Source of the DNA: Ficedula albicollis
Lineage: Eukaryota; Chordata; Aves; Passeriformes; Muscicapidae
Reading direction: 5' to 3'
Length of the DNA stretch: 64,000 bases
NCBI RefSeq assembly: GCF_000247815.1
Contig: NC_021681.1
Span: 21,588,442-21,652,441, forward strand
Shown here: positions 13,045 through 25,732 of the stretch, piece by piece
Numbering within the stretch: position 1 is the stretch's first letter
Layout: every line of letters begins with the position of its first letter
Notes under the pieces: generated by a model
Seen by the model: the letters and a program-made list of their open reading frames with translations, nothing else
Databases searched by the model: none
What the model was told of the DNA's origin: nothing
Translations under genes and position numbers: made by a program

Positions 13045-15875
13045 TACCACAAGCTATTATGAGCAACAGAAGGATTTGGAGTTGTCTTAATTTGAATATT
13101 AAGCCTAAACTTAACCCTGACCCTAAGCTTATTGTTTTTGCACGGGTGCCTAGGGAACTGTTAGCTGGGAACAGTAATTATTAATACAGTTTAATATTTC
13201 TCTTATGTTTATGGCCTAATGAGTTTAGTGCTCACATAAACAATTGATACAGAAGTTTCAGTCTCAAATAGCAATTAGGGTAATATGGTTAAATCCCTGC
13301 AAATTACTATGAAAAAAACACGATTAACCTTGCCAAATTTCAGCCCAGAGCCAAATTTATTTGTTTTGGGGTTTTTTTTTAATAAACCGGTTAAATACAG
13401 TGAGTAAAAATAGTGTTTAGAGTGGAAGTGCTGACAAAACCTTTACTGCAGCAATGTGGACAATGCAGCTGTAATAATGGCAAGTGTGCCCTTATCACAG
13501 CAAGAAAAATGTAAGGAGTCCTGAATTTGCAGTGAATGAGCCATTACTTATGTCTATCACAAAGAAACAAGAGTACTGAACAAAAAAAGATACATTAAGG
13601 GTTGCATTTTTTTTTTCCTCCCAAAAGAAAACTAAAAATAAAAAGATCAGATGTGACTCAGGCTTTCAAACAATAAAAATAGCAGGATAAAAGAACTAGG
13701 TTGCTTCATTGCCTAAAGAAATGGCTAGAATCTTAAAAAGTCTGAAACCTGATTGTGAGAGACTCACTTTATGGGCTGCTAAGGAGGTGCTGACCTTCAT
13801 CATCAATAGATTGTCTGAGCCTTTGTGGTATTCAGCAGTAAAGGAAGTGCTTAAAAAGTCATCCCGCTGAAAGATGGACTGGAAAAATCCCCAGTTCAGA
13901 TCTCAGCATAGCTGTTGTCAGCGCACATGCTCATTCAGAAAGTCTGTCTGTAAATCTAATTCAGATAAATCTTCCTTCATTTTTAAGTGATGAAACGGGA
14001 CCATCCTCACCTTTAAGATGGATCAGGATATCTGGAATTCAATATAAGTGAAGTTATTATAGAGGAGGGCAGCTAACGACCTGTCTGTAGTGGGGCTCTG
14101 GATGTGTCTTGCTGTATTTCTCTGTCCTAGAGGACTCTGGAGGAGTGGATAACACGAGCACCAGTGGTGTCATTTCCCTGTTCTTGCTCCACACTTGCAG
14201 GCGCAGTTTTGCCCGTTCCAACACTTGGTCTGAAATGGGCTGTGGCAGATGACTGCCCTGTGATTTCAAACAGCCTTCTGGGACAAAGGGACTGTTCTAG
14301 ATGAGAGACTTCAGCTCCTTTAACTTTCTGGAAAAGTCCCATCCCTGCCTAAGCACCACACCAGTGTGGAAGCTGTCACTCATCTTTTGGCAGGGGGATT
14401 GGCCGTGCTGGGGCTGTGACAGACAGATGGGGTATCTCTGCACAAAATCCACGTGTGCTGCAGGTGCAACCACGCTCTGGATGGAAAATGCTGTGATGTT
14501 ATCCCTGAGAAGCCGTGCAGCATTGAACATTCTCAGCAGAGAGCCCAAAATGCAGGTGGGTCCCTAATGACTGGAGCTTTTGGGGCAGCAAGCAGGTCCA
14601 GCCAGGCCAGTCTGAACAGGAGAGGGGAAAACCAACCAAAGCAGGGGCAACAGCAATCTCTGCCAGTCCTGATCAGGGTGGGAGGAGGGAGAATCACTGC
14701 TCTCTCCAGATCCAGTGCCTGACCTGCCTCTGAGCTCTAGCAGGGCATTTTATGGGGTGCATTCCAACTTGGATCATGGCTCTCCTTGGACTGCTGCCAC
14801 ATGGTTGGGGTAAGGAGCGTGTTTCAGAGTAAGAAATGTGCTCAACATCCCCTTTTGGCTTCCCAGCTGCCATTCAGTCTCCCCAGACCTGCAAATCACG
14901 CCAAGGTATGACCCAGCAGTATGACTCCAGAGGGAATCCCTCCTTGCATTTACTTCTTCCTCCACAGACTGTGGTGACAGGCAAGTATGACCCTCAGAAA
15001 CAGCAGCTTGTGTTGTCTGCTGACAGCTTTTACTGAGATTGGTAAAACAGACCTTTTTCTGCAGCACAGCCCCACAGAATTCACGTCCCAAAGAGCTGGT
15101 AACAGCAATGAAATGGTCCAGTTTCAAAGCAGCTTAATCCCCTCTGGGAACACTGAAAGAAATTCCTCTCTCCTGTCACTCCACTCCAATCAATGCTGAA
15201 AGGTTCTGCCTTGCTATATGTAGATTCAGGAAGAAAGCACTGCAGCCTTTGGTATTTAGAAAGGTTTTACTTCACATCTTGCAAGGCCAGATGCTTTTTT
15301 TGGTTGAAATCAAAGTTTAAATCCTGAAGAAAAAAGGGCTCATCAAAGAACTGGCAAAGAATTTAACAACTAGGTGCCAGCTGAAATGCCAGTGTGATTT
15401 ATCAGCAGGTTCTTCTCTAATCTGATGTGAGATAATAGGAGAAGGTGTTGAAAGCAGAATCAAACTAGATACAGAACAAAAAGCATAAGTAATGGGGTTC
15501 ATAAAATTATGCACACAAGTAAGTTTACATTATCTAGTAGGCAGGCCACTCTCCCCAAGAAGGTTTTGTTAGATAGACTGGGAAATCAACAGACAAAACC
15601 AGAAGATCTTAAAAGACAAACTGTGTTATTTTCATTTTGCATGCATATAAAATTTCCATGTAAGCCTCTCCATTTTGAGACATGAGGTTTCCTTAGTGGT
15701 AGACCCATCAAAACACTTGGCTGTAGTAGCTGGTGGTGCCAGGTTCTTACATCTCTTAGCAAAGATTAACCCTCAGATTTGCAGAAAGCTGCATTTGCTT
15801 ATCACAGATCAGGAAAATCATTCCTGAGAGCTCACAAATTTAGAGGAGCTTCCTTCTGAATACAGCACTAAATTG

Positions 15876-15882
<7 letters not shown>
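13045..15882. other. Single-copy noncoding DNA
   Basis: No gene is recognised. 13140-13340 is AT-rich and repeat-free, with AATTATTAATAC and CAATTAGGG-type homeodomain cores, and is a weak conserved-element candidate. 14060-15130 is richer in G+C and gives overlapping short frames on both strands with no domains. Confidence 0.6.

Positions 15883-15910
<28 letters not shown>
15883..15910. repeat. AT dinucleotide microsatellite, 14 units
   Basis: An uninterrupted AT run of 28 bases follows TGTGTGTAC and ends at ATTCCCC. Such a pure run is probably length-polymorphic. Confidence 0.97.
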
Positions 15911-17424
15911 TCCCCTGCCTAGTGATTCATTAGAAGCATTTTACATTAAACACTTCCAAAATAAAAACCAGACATTTTAACAAAAGTCTTGGGAAATGAC
16001 AAAGATAATGATTTTCTAAAAGCTTTTCCCTGGACATGGGTTTAGATTTTTTTCATTGAGATAGTGATTAAAGTGAGGCTGCCTGATATTATGTGCTTCC
16101 ATTGAACAGCCCAAAGTCATGCTAATCAGCTTGAATAACTAAAAATATAACAGGAACAGTGTAAATCCACTTGTAACAGCAAAGTTCACTTCTTGGGTCC
16201 ATCAGAGAAGTGTCTGCAAGTGACCAAAAAATCTTTGGTCTGTATTTCACAGTTTGTTCTCTTTTTATTCTAGAGTAAATTATTTTTAAATTTGGTTTGG
16301 CCCAGCCAATTTCCCATTCACGCTGGTATCAGCCCCCATCAGACACAGAGCTTTGCCTTTGGCAGCATTCTGACACGGGGAGAAGTTCACTAATTCTCCT
16401 CAAAGGCTCCTCAGTACTGTGTGGCTGCTCAGAGGGAAACTCCTGCAAACTTATATCTGATGCAGACTCATTTTCCAGACTTCTGTCAGAGCCTCAGTGC
16501 AGAGGAGGCTGTGAAAGTGTCAGGAAAATTAATCCACAAACACCAGAGGTTTATGCCCAAAAAGGAGACAGAGGAGTCCTTTTTGCTTTATTCGAATATA
16601 GGGAGAGGCCATGGGGCATTCCCCTGGGATCTCTCCAATTTTTGGAGGGCACAGCCTCCTTTTTATCTTATTTTCCCAACTGCCTTTCCCTCTCTCTTTC
16701 CCCACTGCTGAGGTACCTGAGAGGCACAGACTTCCCAGAACACCTGGCACCTGAGATTCCCCTCTAATGTATAACCCTCCCTTTCAATTTTTAATTCTTA
16801 TACAATTCATAGTTTTCCCCCGTCGCTTCTTTCATCTTCCAATATCCAATTTCATTTATCAGCAAACCTACAGTTTGTTTGCAAAGGCAAATATCTTTTT
16901 CCATTCATCAATCAGTGGAATCCCTCCCATTGTTTCTTTTATCTCTCAGTGGTAGCCCTGTCTACCAGCAGATCCACAGCTCGTTTTTAAAGACAAATCT
17001 GACATTCCTCTCAGAAGTCCTGTGTCCCCCCTCCAGACCAGGCTGCAGCCCCATCCACAGGCCCAGGTGTGTCAGCTCCTGGCAGGACATGGCACAAGCT
17101 CAGCAGGGCTCATCCCCTCAGCTGGGGCTGCCTGGAGTCCCTCTGCTCCACTGCACAGTCAAGATAAATCATAATTTCCTAAATTGCCCAGTGCTGAAGC
17201 CAGGGCTGGAAAATGCAGCTCCCAATCTTTAGGCTGTGCTATGGTTTGTTTTAAAATGGGATTGAGTGTCTTACAAACAGGTAAAATTGCTGCCAGATGC
17301 AAGTACATTAGCCTTCTCCAGCTGCTTTACTGCTGCCATTCAAAATAGCTTGCTATAAATATGATTCCTTGAAGCTCTATTCTGACAAGTGGAAAGCACT
17401 ATCTGGGAAGGGCCCATGGTTTTC

Positions 17425-17465
17425 CATCCCCACTGAACTCAATAGGAGTTGTGATTGCTCAGCAC
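17425..17465. repeat. Possible ancient amniote interspersed-repeat remnant
   Basis: The string around AACTCAATAGGAGTTGTGA followed by GCTCAGCACATTG resembles the ancient sauropsid repeat word 'gacttcaatgggagttgtgggtgctcagcac', recalled in part from memory. Only about 40 bp match, so the family cannot be named. It could also be a chance match. Confidence 0.35.
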
Positions 17466-19009
17466 ATTGCTGAAAAAAGTCTGCTGAAATTACCTTAAAT
17501 CACACAATTATCCCCTCACCTCTTGCTATTTTTCTTTCAGTCATGGAAGAAGGCAGGGAAACAGAAAGACAGACAACAAAAGAAACTGTGCAGGCAGAGC
17601 AAACCCTGAACAAAATCAGAAAACAATGAAAAACAAGCTGGGACAAAAGGAGAAACACCATTAGAAACTGGCAAGTGGATATTCCCAAGACCTCCACTTC
17701 ATATTTCTGTGTCAAAACTAATGGAAATAGAAACAGAGTTGCTCTGAATTGATGAGGTGGACATTTCCCTTGGGTTAAGCGAGTTTGTGAGGGTTGGTAT
17801 CACACAAACAGCATGTCAACATTCCAAAAAACCTCCTGAGGACTGCACTTTGCAGCACATTGAGGAGCAGCTCTGGACCCTCTGGAAGGCAGCGCTGGCT
17901 CCAGGCAGGAGCAGCAGCAGTGGCCAGATCCCCCCAGCTCTGGAGATGAAATAAAGGAAATGCAGAGCCCTCCTTGTGCTCACTGGGTGCAACAAAATCG
18001 GTGTCAACAAGCAGCACAGTCCTGGGATTTGTGGGGTTGGACGAAAATCCTGAGATGCAATTGCATGTGAAATCCAAAAATTAAGAGCTGTCCGTAAATA
18101 GTAGAAGATGGGCACTGGACTGAACCAAAAAATCTCAGGTGGTCTTTTTATTTTTCACTAAGGTTCTTACTGTATTTATGTATAGGGGAAATCAAAAGGA
18201 CACAAAGTGAAAAATAAATGCTGTATTTATAATCCCAGCTCTATCAGGGATCAATATCTCAATAGTCGGGGAAGTTCCCACTCTGCCCCAGCTGTCCACA
18301 CAGTAGAGCATCAAATGCTTAATCCTTTGGTTAAACAAAAAGTCCAGTTTAGCCTCTTTTTCCCCCTAGAGCATTTCCATCATGCCCTCTGTTTCCCTTT
18401 TTCCTCTAAAGGCAGAATGTGGCCGCTGGATCTAAATCCTTTTCCTCCCGTGGTGAGCAGCCCCCTTTGGATTCAGATGGCTTTGTCTTCAGCAGCCAAG
18501 AATCCAAAAGCTGGGTTTTGTGGGAAAAGGTTTCTTGGTTGCCTGAGATACTAAAGGAATAATATGACTTTGGCTATGATCTTTGAAACTAATCCGTGAT
18601 TTTCATGACTTTCTGCCTCTAAGTACTCAAAGTGGAGCTGTCTCGAGCAGTCCTGTTCTTTGATAAGTAGTTATTTCTGAGCTTTCAAAAGCAGAGTCCT
18701 TCCCAGTTTCAGGCTGAGCCCCCTAAAGGAGGGATCTACAGACCTTTGACTTTATTCAAAATCTCTTACCCAGACGTGAGTTTTATCAGCATAATGTGAG
18801 AAGAAAAGAGTAAAAGAGTGAGCACCTACCACCCTGGCAAGGTTGCAATTAATTTCACAGGAGGGAGGGAAGAGAAGGAGGTGCAGGAAAGCCCAGCAGG
18901 TGGGTCACTGCTCCAGCCACCAGCCTCCTGTTTCCTGGAAGCCAGAGCCAGCAGCACTTACAGTAAAACTGATTGTTGAAAGTTGTGTCATTATTCCCAG
19001 ATTTCTCCA

Positions 19010-19240
19010 GTGCTGCTAATCTCAGTTAATTATATTGGAAATCCCTTGTATTATGACCATGTAATTCATAATGTGCCAGTAGAAGTCATGGTTCATAATA
19101 ATCACATAATGGGCAAGGACTTAGACGTAATCAGATTTTAGTTACCCTGTCGTGTTTCCATAATGCTGCTATAAACCCAACATAATCACCAAAAAGTACC
19201 AGTTATTTAAACATTTTTATCAGATTGATGTACGGTATCT
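19010..19240. promoter_or_regulatory. Candidate conserved noncoding element
   Basis: This stretch is repeat-free and AT-rich. Palindrome-like ATTATGACCATGTAATTCAT and repeated CATAAT/ATAATCACATAATG motifs sit beside GACGTAATCAG. Such clustering of homeodomain/POU-type cores with a few retained CpGs is common in vertebrate developmental enhancers. Conservation itself cannot be seen from one genome, so this is inference only. Confidence 0.35.
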
Positions 19241-20171
19241 TTCTCTCCCTCTCCCTCTTTTTTAAACAATGTAAGATAACAAAAATTGGATTACAATTGC
19301 TGGGAACAGACTATGATAAACTGTTTGCTTGTGCACAGAATGAGATTTAATAATGGCATCAGTGTCTCGATTTTTAGCAGTGTTAGACCTGTAAATAGTG
19401 GCACTCTGCAGCCAAAGGCTGCTTTCAAAGAGGCAGCATTAGAGCATTGTGCAAACAACATCTCCAAGAGCTCAGCTGTCTTATAAACCTTGAAAGATGC
19501 CCTATATCCTCACAATTAACCTGGCTGCTAACATTTACTGTGCAGATGAGGGCTTGACTTTTTCCACAATACATGATGCAAAAAAACCCTTAGTAGCTGT
19601 AAGGATTTTTAAAGGCCAGTGTCTGCCTCTCAAATAAAATAAAACAGGGGAAGAAGAAAAAAAAGAAAGAGCCACTTTCTACTTTACAGGAATATGACTG
19701 GTTATGAGAACAGAGAATTTGCAAGCTGCACTCTCTGGACTCTCTCTAATGTTTTATCTCCACTCTGACCCCAATCACTTCAGCTCTGCACTTGACATCC
19801 TGAAAAAGGGTCCAGCTACACTTGTTTCAGCACTGCACTGCCAAACTTAATTCAAAAGAATTTGTGAAATGTTAGAGGTTTTCAGCTGGCAAGCAAATAT
19901 CCTATTTGTATTTTTTTTTTTACCATACTGAAGGCACTTTATTTTACAGCAATAAATATTATAGCAGTGAGTGAGTAAGGTCAGAAAGTGTCACCCTTTC
20001 CTAGTGCTTTTCCCCCCCTTACCTTAAGAAATGACCTGTAATGGGGACAGAAACAGTTGTCACTTGAAAAGGAAGAAGGATTTGTCTCCTAAGAGGAAAT
20101 GAAAAAGTAGCAAGAGAATAGCTGGAGATTATAGAACTTCTTCCTGGAATTGCAGACAGAGTCACTGGGAA

Positions 20172-20625
20172 ATCACAGAATTGTAGGGCTGGGGTTTCTC
20201 AGCAGTCTCTTAATCCAGCTCTCCTCTGAAGCAAAACACAGAACATCCCTGAAAGACACTTCTGCATTGCTTCTAAAAACCTCCAGTGAGACAGACTTCT
20301 CTATATCAGCCAGCTGATAGAGAGTTTCTCCACATCTTTCATGCTGTAAAATAGCCCATGATGGTTTAGCATCCTTATTTGACATGAAGGGCAATTAGCC
20401 ACCTATTCTCTCTGCAACCTCTTAGCAGATCTCTTTTCAGCCTTCTCTGAATTGAATAAATTCAGTGCTCTTAGAATTTCCTCCCAGGCCATGTTTTCTA
20501 AACCTCTCTATTTTTGTTGGTTTACTTTGTATTGTCTCCAATTTGCCTCTTTGTTCGGATGGAGACAAATTGGAGATGGTGCAGAGAAAAGCAGCAAGCT
20601 GGAGCTGCTGGATTGGAACTGTGGT
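20172..20625 (-). mobile_element. CR1 LINE fragment, older copy
   Basis: On the plus strand it begins with ATCACAGAATTGTAGGGCTG, the reverse complement of a CR1 3' end. It then carries AACCTCTTAGCAGATCTC, CCAGGCCATGTTTTCTAAAC and TTGTCTCCAATTTGCCTC, in the order expected for the reverse complement of the CR1 3' end of the coding region. Many positions differ from the consensus as remembered, so this copy is much older than the one at 9967. The 5' border (high-coordinate end) is uncertain by some tens of bases. The short frames across it are not intact reverse transcriptase. Confidence 0.8.
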
Positions 20626-22205
20626 TGTTTTGCTCAATGTTTTTTGAAAAAAATCAACAAAAACTCCTCTGTGTTTTGTGGGGGTGAAGAGACACATGAC
20701 ATATAACAAGCTCAAAGGTCAGGAAATTCAAAGTTATGGTTTCTGGTGCAAAATGTTTCCAGAGATCATTCAGATTTAAGGAAATTAAGCCTTTAGTCTG
20801 ACATTGCAAAATTTTGAGTTAGAGATTCTGATCCAGAAAAGTGTGTGCATAGCATTAAATTTGAATAATATCCCTAAAGCAAGTGCTAACTTACATGTTG
20901 CAGATATCATGCATTTCTTGGCTCTTCTTTAAGCCAAAATGTCTTTCCTACATCTATCTATATATTCATGTCATATTATCATTCTTTAGATCATGTGGTT
21001 TTGCAAACATGCAAATAACAGGCATTTTTTAATAACTAGCACTAAAATTATTGGATTAGGGAAAAAAATGAGACAGATTTATTAGAAATGAAAATAGAAA
21101 TGCTCTTTTAATTTAGAGGTTTTATATGTTGGACAGCATGCTGCTGATTACCACTGACACCAGGAAGGCAGAGTTATCAGGAGAAGAATTGGTGGTTTCT
21201 CACTATTTCTGCACTATTTAGCTACCATTAAATTAATCAGGAGGGACTTAGTCAGCTTCATTAAAGTTGGCCTGAAAGAGGAAAAAATAATGCTCCCTTG
21301 GAGAACTCTCACTGTTAAGGCTTAAGAATTAAGTGCTTTCTGTTGCTGGTGAGGAAAATAACTGCAGAAATTGGGGCATAGTCTTCATTCTTCTGGAATA
21401 GAGAATATTATAAATACACTACATTGGGAAACATCACAAATTTCCCTAAATTTTTGGCATCCATCTGTTGGAATGTAGGGAAATAGGACTTGAACATCTG
21501 GACTGGGATATGAAGGGTGTGAGAAATCACTCTTTAGCTTAAAATCTCAGAGGAAACCATATCATACCTATCTCTATAAGACCTCTAGATAATTATTAAC
21601 AGCTTAGATATGAAATAACATTAAACCTTTCTGAGGATCAAAAGATTTTGTCTCGCACTAATCTCCTAATATCAGACAGCATAACAAACTTCAGAAACAT
21701 CAGTCTGCTTAAAACCTGCCCAGATTTATACTTCAGACCCTGTTCTGCAAATAATCCTCCCCTGTGATTTAGAAATAAATGAGAAAGGCTCCTGGCTGCT
21801 GTGCACAGAGGAAGCCCACAGTATGTGTGCACACAGCTCTTGGTGGGGAATTTCTGAGGCACGAAACACTTCCCACAAAGACCTCCAGCAGCTCCTGATT
21901 AATTCACCAGGGTGCTGTTGTGGAGATGTTCCAGCCTATTCCACAGGCTGGAATGTCTCCATTTCCCACAGATGGCTGTGGCAGCAGAGAAGCATCAGTG
22001 CCACGTCCCCTGCACGCCCTGTGTGTTCAGATAACCTTCCTGTGGCTCATTGCCCCGTGATTCACTGCTCCCAGACAAGGCTTTGTCACGGCCACACGCC
22101 CTCTTCCAGGCAGAAATATCTGCAGGAAGCTGAAATCTGCAGAGTGGCTGTGCCACCAGAGCCTTGGGGACACCATCTCACACCCATATGGAGCGTGGTC
22201 CAAGC
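20626..22205. other. Single-copy noncoding DNA
   Basis: No gene or mobile element is recognised. The first kilobase is AT-rich. 21800-22200 is richer in G+C and gives a 134-aa frame without any recognisable domain. Confidence 0.6.
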
Positions 22206-22331
22206 CAGCCTTCCATCAGCTTCCTAATGTGAGTAGCAAAAAATGAGTATTTCCATAAATGCCTACCCCAGCCTTCCCTCAGCTTCCTAATGTGAGAAGC
22301 AAAAAATGAGTATTTCCATAAATGCCTACAT
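22206..22331. repeat. 63-bp tandem duplication, two copies
   Basis: Copies at 22206-22268 and 22269-22331 both begin CAGCCTTCC and end CATAAATGCCTAC. They differ at only a few sites (CCATCAGC versus CCCTCAGC, GAGTAGC versus GAGAAGC). Period is 63 bp. Confidence 0.93.
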
Positions 22332-22580
22332 GAACAGGAGTTCATCTCGAGGAGTCTGTCTGCTGCTGGGGCACATGAGGAAGGCACAGGCAGCTTTCCT
22401 GGCATCCCTGCTCAAGGGCAGGATTGGGGATCTCTGCATGTGCTGCCTGCTGTGCCCCTTGGGTCAGGGCACAGCCACATCTCTGCCCATCCTCGCCTCC
22501 TTCTGCAGCTCTGGCCTGAGCCAAGGAGCCACCAGGGTAGGACAGTAGGTATTCCCTTCCTTCTGCAGCACGCAGACTGG

Positions 22581-22640
22581 AATTCCTGGCCAAAAAAGGG
22601 TGTAAGCTGCAATTCCTGGGAAAAAAGGGTATAAAGTGGG
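22581..22640. repeat. Degenerate 30-bp tandem duplication
   Basis: AATTCCTGGCCAAAAAAGGG at 22581 is followed 30 bp later by AATTCCTGGGAAAAAAGGG at 22611, each followed by a related GTGTAA/GTATAA tail. The two copies are visibly diverged. Confidence 0.7.
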
Positions 22641-23002
22641 ATTTATAGAGTTTTCCCAGCCCTCTCTCACTGAAGGAGCCCTGCAAAGACCAGGCACAGC
22701 CTGACACCATGGAAGTCCTCAAGGGAGAGCACATTAAAGGCTATAAATTTGAGAATCCATTTTCTGCAGATAAAAATTAGACTCAGAAATTATCATCAGC
22801 ACAGGTCCTCTAGAAACTTCCTGGGAGTGCACTTGGTCTTAGACAGAGAACATCACAAATGACAAATGACAGTCACTGACCCCCTCTCCCCAAAACCTGA
22901 GTGGGAGGTGCTGACTTTACTCTCCAGAAATATCCTTTAAACTTCTAATAAAAAAGTTGTTTCTTAAATACAGCCTACTCATTTCACTTGCTTAAAAAAA
23001 AG

Positions 23003-23207
23003 AAAAATAAAAAAATCAGCAGTTTTTCTCTCCCTGTAGTCCCATCACTATATTTTAGACTGCAAAGCCAAGAAATTGATTTTTTTTTTTTCCCTACTGA
23101 TACTAAAAATAAAAAAATCAGCAGTTTTTCTCTCCCTGTAGTCCCATCACTATATTTTAGACTGCAAAGCCAAGAAATTGATTTTTTTTTTTTTCCCTAC
23201 TGATACT
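23003..23207. repeat. 102-bp tandem duplication, two copies
   Basis: Copies begin at 23003 and 23105 with AAAAATAAAAAAATCAGCAG and each ends in a T run followed by CCCTACTGATACT. They are identical apart from one T in the terminal run. The unit is bounded by A-rich and T-rich runs, which may have seeded the event. Confidence 0.95.
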
Positions 23208-25582
23208 TATTGTCTTTTATGGCTGCAGAAGATTTTAGACCAGGAATGTGAAGCTTACAGATGGCTCAAACCTGGCTTGTGCAACAGATAAAGTGGGAAT
23301 CTGTTGTAATGATCCATTTGGACATGCTCCCATTTTCTGATCACTGAATTTGAATCTATTAATCTTGTAGACATTTCCAGCATGCACATCACCATGAAAT
23401 AAAGCTGAGAAACAGCACTGTGTCTGTCAGGATTCATGCTCCTGTTCTTGCCTGAGCTGCTCTTACATGTATGGTTTATAAAGTGCTTTTTTTCCTCAAA
23501 GAAATACTACCTAAAGTTGACCATAAAACGATATCTTTCCTCACTCATGTGTGTGTACAAGAGCAAAACCTGTATTCCAGAAAGGACAAGCCATATTTCC
23601 CAATAATTTTGATGCCAGAGCAGATCAGTCAATTTCTAATTAACTCTAATTTGCTTCCTCACATGCTTTTAAATTATTTACCTGGTGGTGACAGGGGCTC
23701 AAAAGCACCAAGCATTTTCTCCATGCTTTGTAAATGTTAAGCAGTATACTCGATGCAAAATAATCACCCACCACTTGTCACTTACAACCAAAATCCTCAT
23801 TGACCTAAACAGATGCAAACCACTTGTTTAACAATCATCAAGAAATGCAGGCAAGGACCATGTGGAAAGATTGCTCAGTAGGTAAGGTAAGGGAGGGAAA
23901 AAAGAGAGAGACAAAAGAGAAAAAATAATATTTAGAACAACCTTGGGGGAGGCATTAAGCCACGTTGAAAGATACTGGCTCAAAAGCCACCATCCTGAGT
24001 GATCTGGGCATGTCGTGGACCCACAAAGGGCTTCTCTCCAAGCCAAAAATGCTTTAGGGCACCTGAACCCCACAGCTCCCTGCTTCTCTCTTAGGCTGTG
24101 ATACCCAAGGAGAATAAACCCAAAAGATCCCATTTCTCTCCATGGAAAGCAGGACCTCAGAGCTCACCTTGAAATGGAGTTTCTTTTCTGCTCAGGGCCC
24201 TAAGAAATTGGAGGTGTTTATCCTCCCAGCTGCCATCTGCTCCTGGAAGGAATGGTGCAGGAGCAGGGAGGGCAGAGCAGCTCGTGTTTAATTTGTGGCT
24301 CTGGACACTTCCTGGCTTGAGCCAAGGGAACAAAAAAAAAAAAATTATGCAATAGGCAGGCAGCTTAATTTATAGCCACAAAATTAGGCACGCTGGGAGA
24401 AGGCTCCAACACCACGAGCAGCTAATGCAGGCAAGCAGCAGCCAGAGAAGGTGTGCTGGTAAAGTATTTTTCATCTGAAATGTCTTTAAATCACACTGCT
24501 GCAAACCTACCCAGGCTGCAGAGATGCAGCCTGAAGTGGGCAACGAATTGGAAAGTGTTCATGGACTGATTTGAGAGTAACTTTATCCATGAGGACAGTT
24601 TAGAGAAAATGTGTTATTAAAGTACTTTATTTCCATTTAGAGACTCACACAGGCATACACAGACAGTAGGTGGTGACAGCTGCTACCAGAACCATTTGTT
24701 ATCTTACTTCTGTTCAGCTTTTGACAGTGTGAAATGAATATAAATGCTGGAAAGCTTTACAGAGGTGAACCAAACAATAAAAAGTAGGGGGGAATGAATT
24801 CTGGTTAGGTTACTTTAGGGAAGAGCTTTATTTCTGTTTATTCCTGAGGCATGGATGTGTGCTGTGTTTCTAATACTGACAGTACTGCTGAGAGGATTCT
24901 TGGTGGAGTTGACCAAATCCACACCATCCTGAGATGGTGAGAGCTGGCCTTGAAGCTAGCTTTAATATCATTCCCAGAACTGGCATGAAAATAAGGCTTC
25001 AGCAAATTATTGCTTTTCCCTAATAATCTGTCCATCAAAATGGAGTGAACCTTTCACATAGTTTGCCTTAATAAAAGTGCTGGTGAGATATCTCTGTGTT
25101 TGGACTTAGCAGGAGCAAATCTCTTGGCATCAAAAGGATTAAATTAGTTGGCCCGAAATTATATTGCTTTTTCCAAGCAATCATGACAGCTCTCAGAATC
25201 TTGCTACAATATACTCACATCACACCAGCTGACAGTTGCCTATAAAAAAACCCATTCATTTTGGCCAGCTCCTCCTGTGAACACTATCAACAGACTGATG
25301 CTCCTGTTTCAGAGTCCAAGAGGCATTTTTGAACTGCACCCCTATCAAGGGGAAGCCCTGGTCTCAGTTTTGACTTTTGTCTGATTGTTTGGTTCTCACA
25401 TGGAGAATATTTACACCATTCCTGCCTTGGTTACATCTTGGATGGACTGACAAATTTTATCTTACAAGGGCAATCTATAAAGGAGATTCTGGTCTGTTGT
25501 ACAGAATATCAAGTTCCTCAGAAACTATTGTAGTATATTGATTGCACAATACATGTTTCATTAGAGCTCGGGGTATTTTTTT
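23208..25582. other. Single-copy noncoding DNA
   Basis: No gene or mobile element is recognised. Short frames under 105 aa occur on both strands. 23870-23940 is purine-rich on the plus strand and a run of A residues lies at 24332-24345. Confidence 0.6.
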
Positions 25583-25732
25583 TTTTGTTTTCTTTTTTTG
25601 CTTCTATGACTACACCTCTTACCCTGACAGAATTGATATAACAGGAATTCTCCATAGTTTTGTTTTCTTTCTTTGCTTCTATGACTACACCTCTTACCCT
25701 GACAGAATTGATATAACAGGAATTCTCCATAA
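25583..25732. repeat. 75-bp tandem duplication, two copies
   Basis: Copies at 25583-25657 and 25658-25732 both begin TTTTGTTTTCTTT and end GGAATTCTCCATA. The only clear differences are at the start and end borders and one T/C change in the T-rich lead. As 75 is a multiple of three, the overlapping short frames on both strands stay open, which is a by-product of the duplication. Confidence 0.95.

Larger units (their letters stand above)
15911..20171. other. Single-copy noncoding DNA with one possible ancient repeat
   Basis: No gene is recognised. The longest frame, 156 aa at 16297-16767, has no domain and overlaps other frames. At 17425-17465 the words AACTCAATAGGAGTTGTGA and GCTCAGCACATTG recall an old interspersed repeat common in bird and reptile genomes. 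19010-19240 is listed separately as a conserved-element candidate. A T run lies near 19911-19921. Confidence 0.55.
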
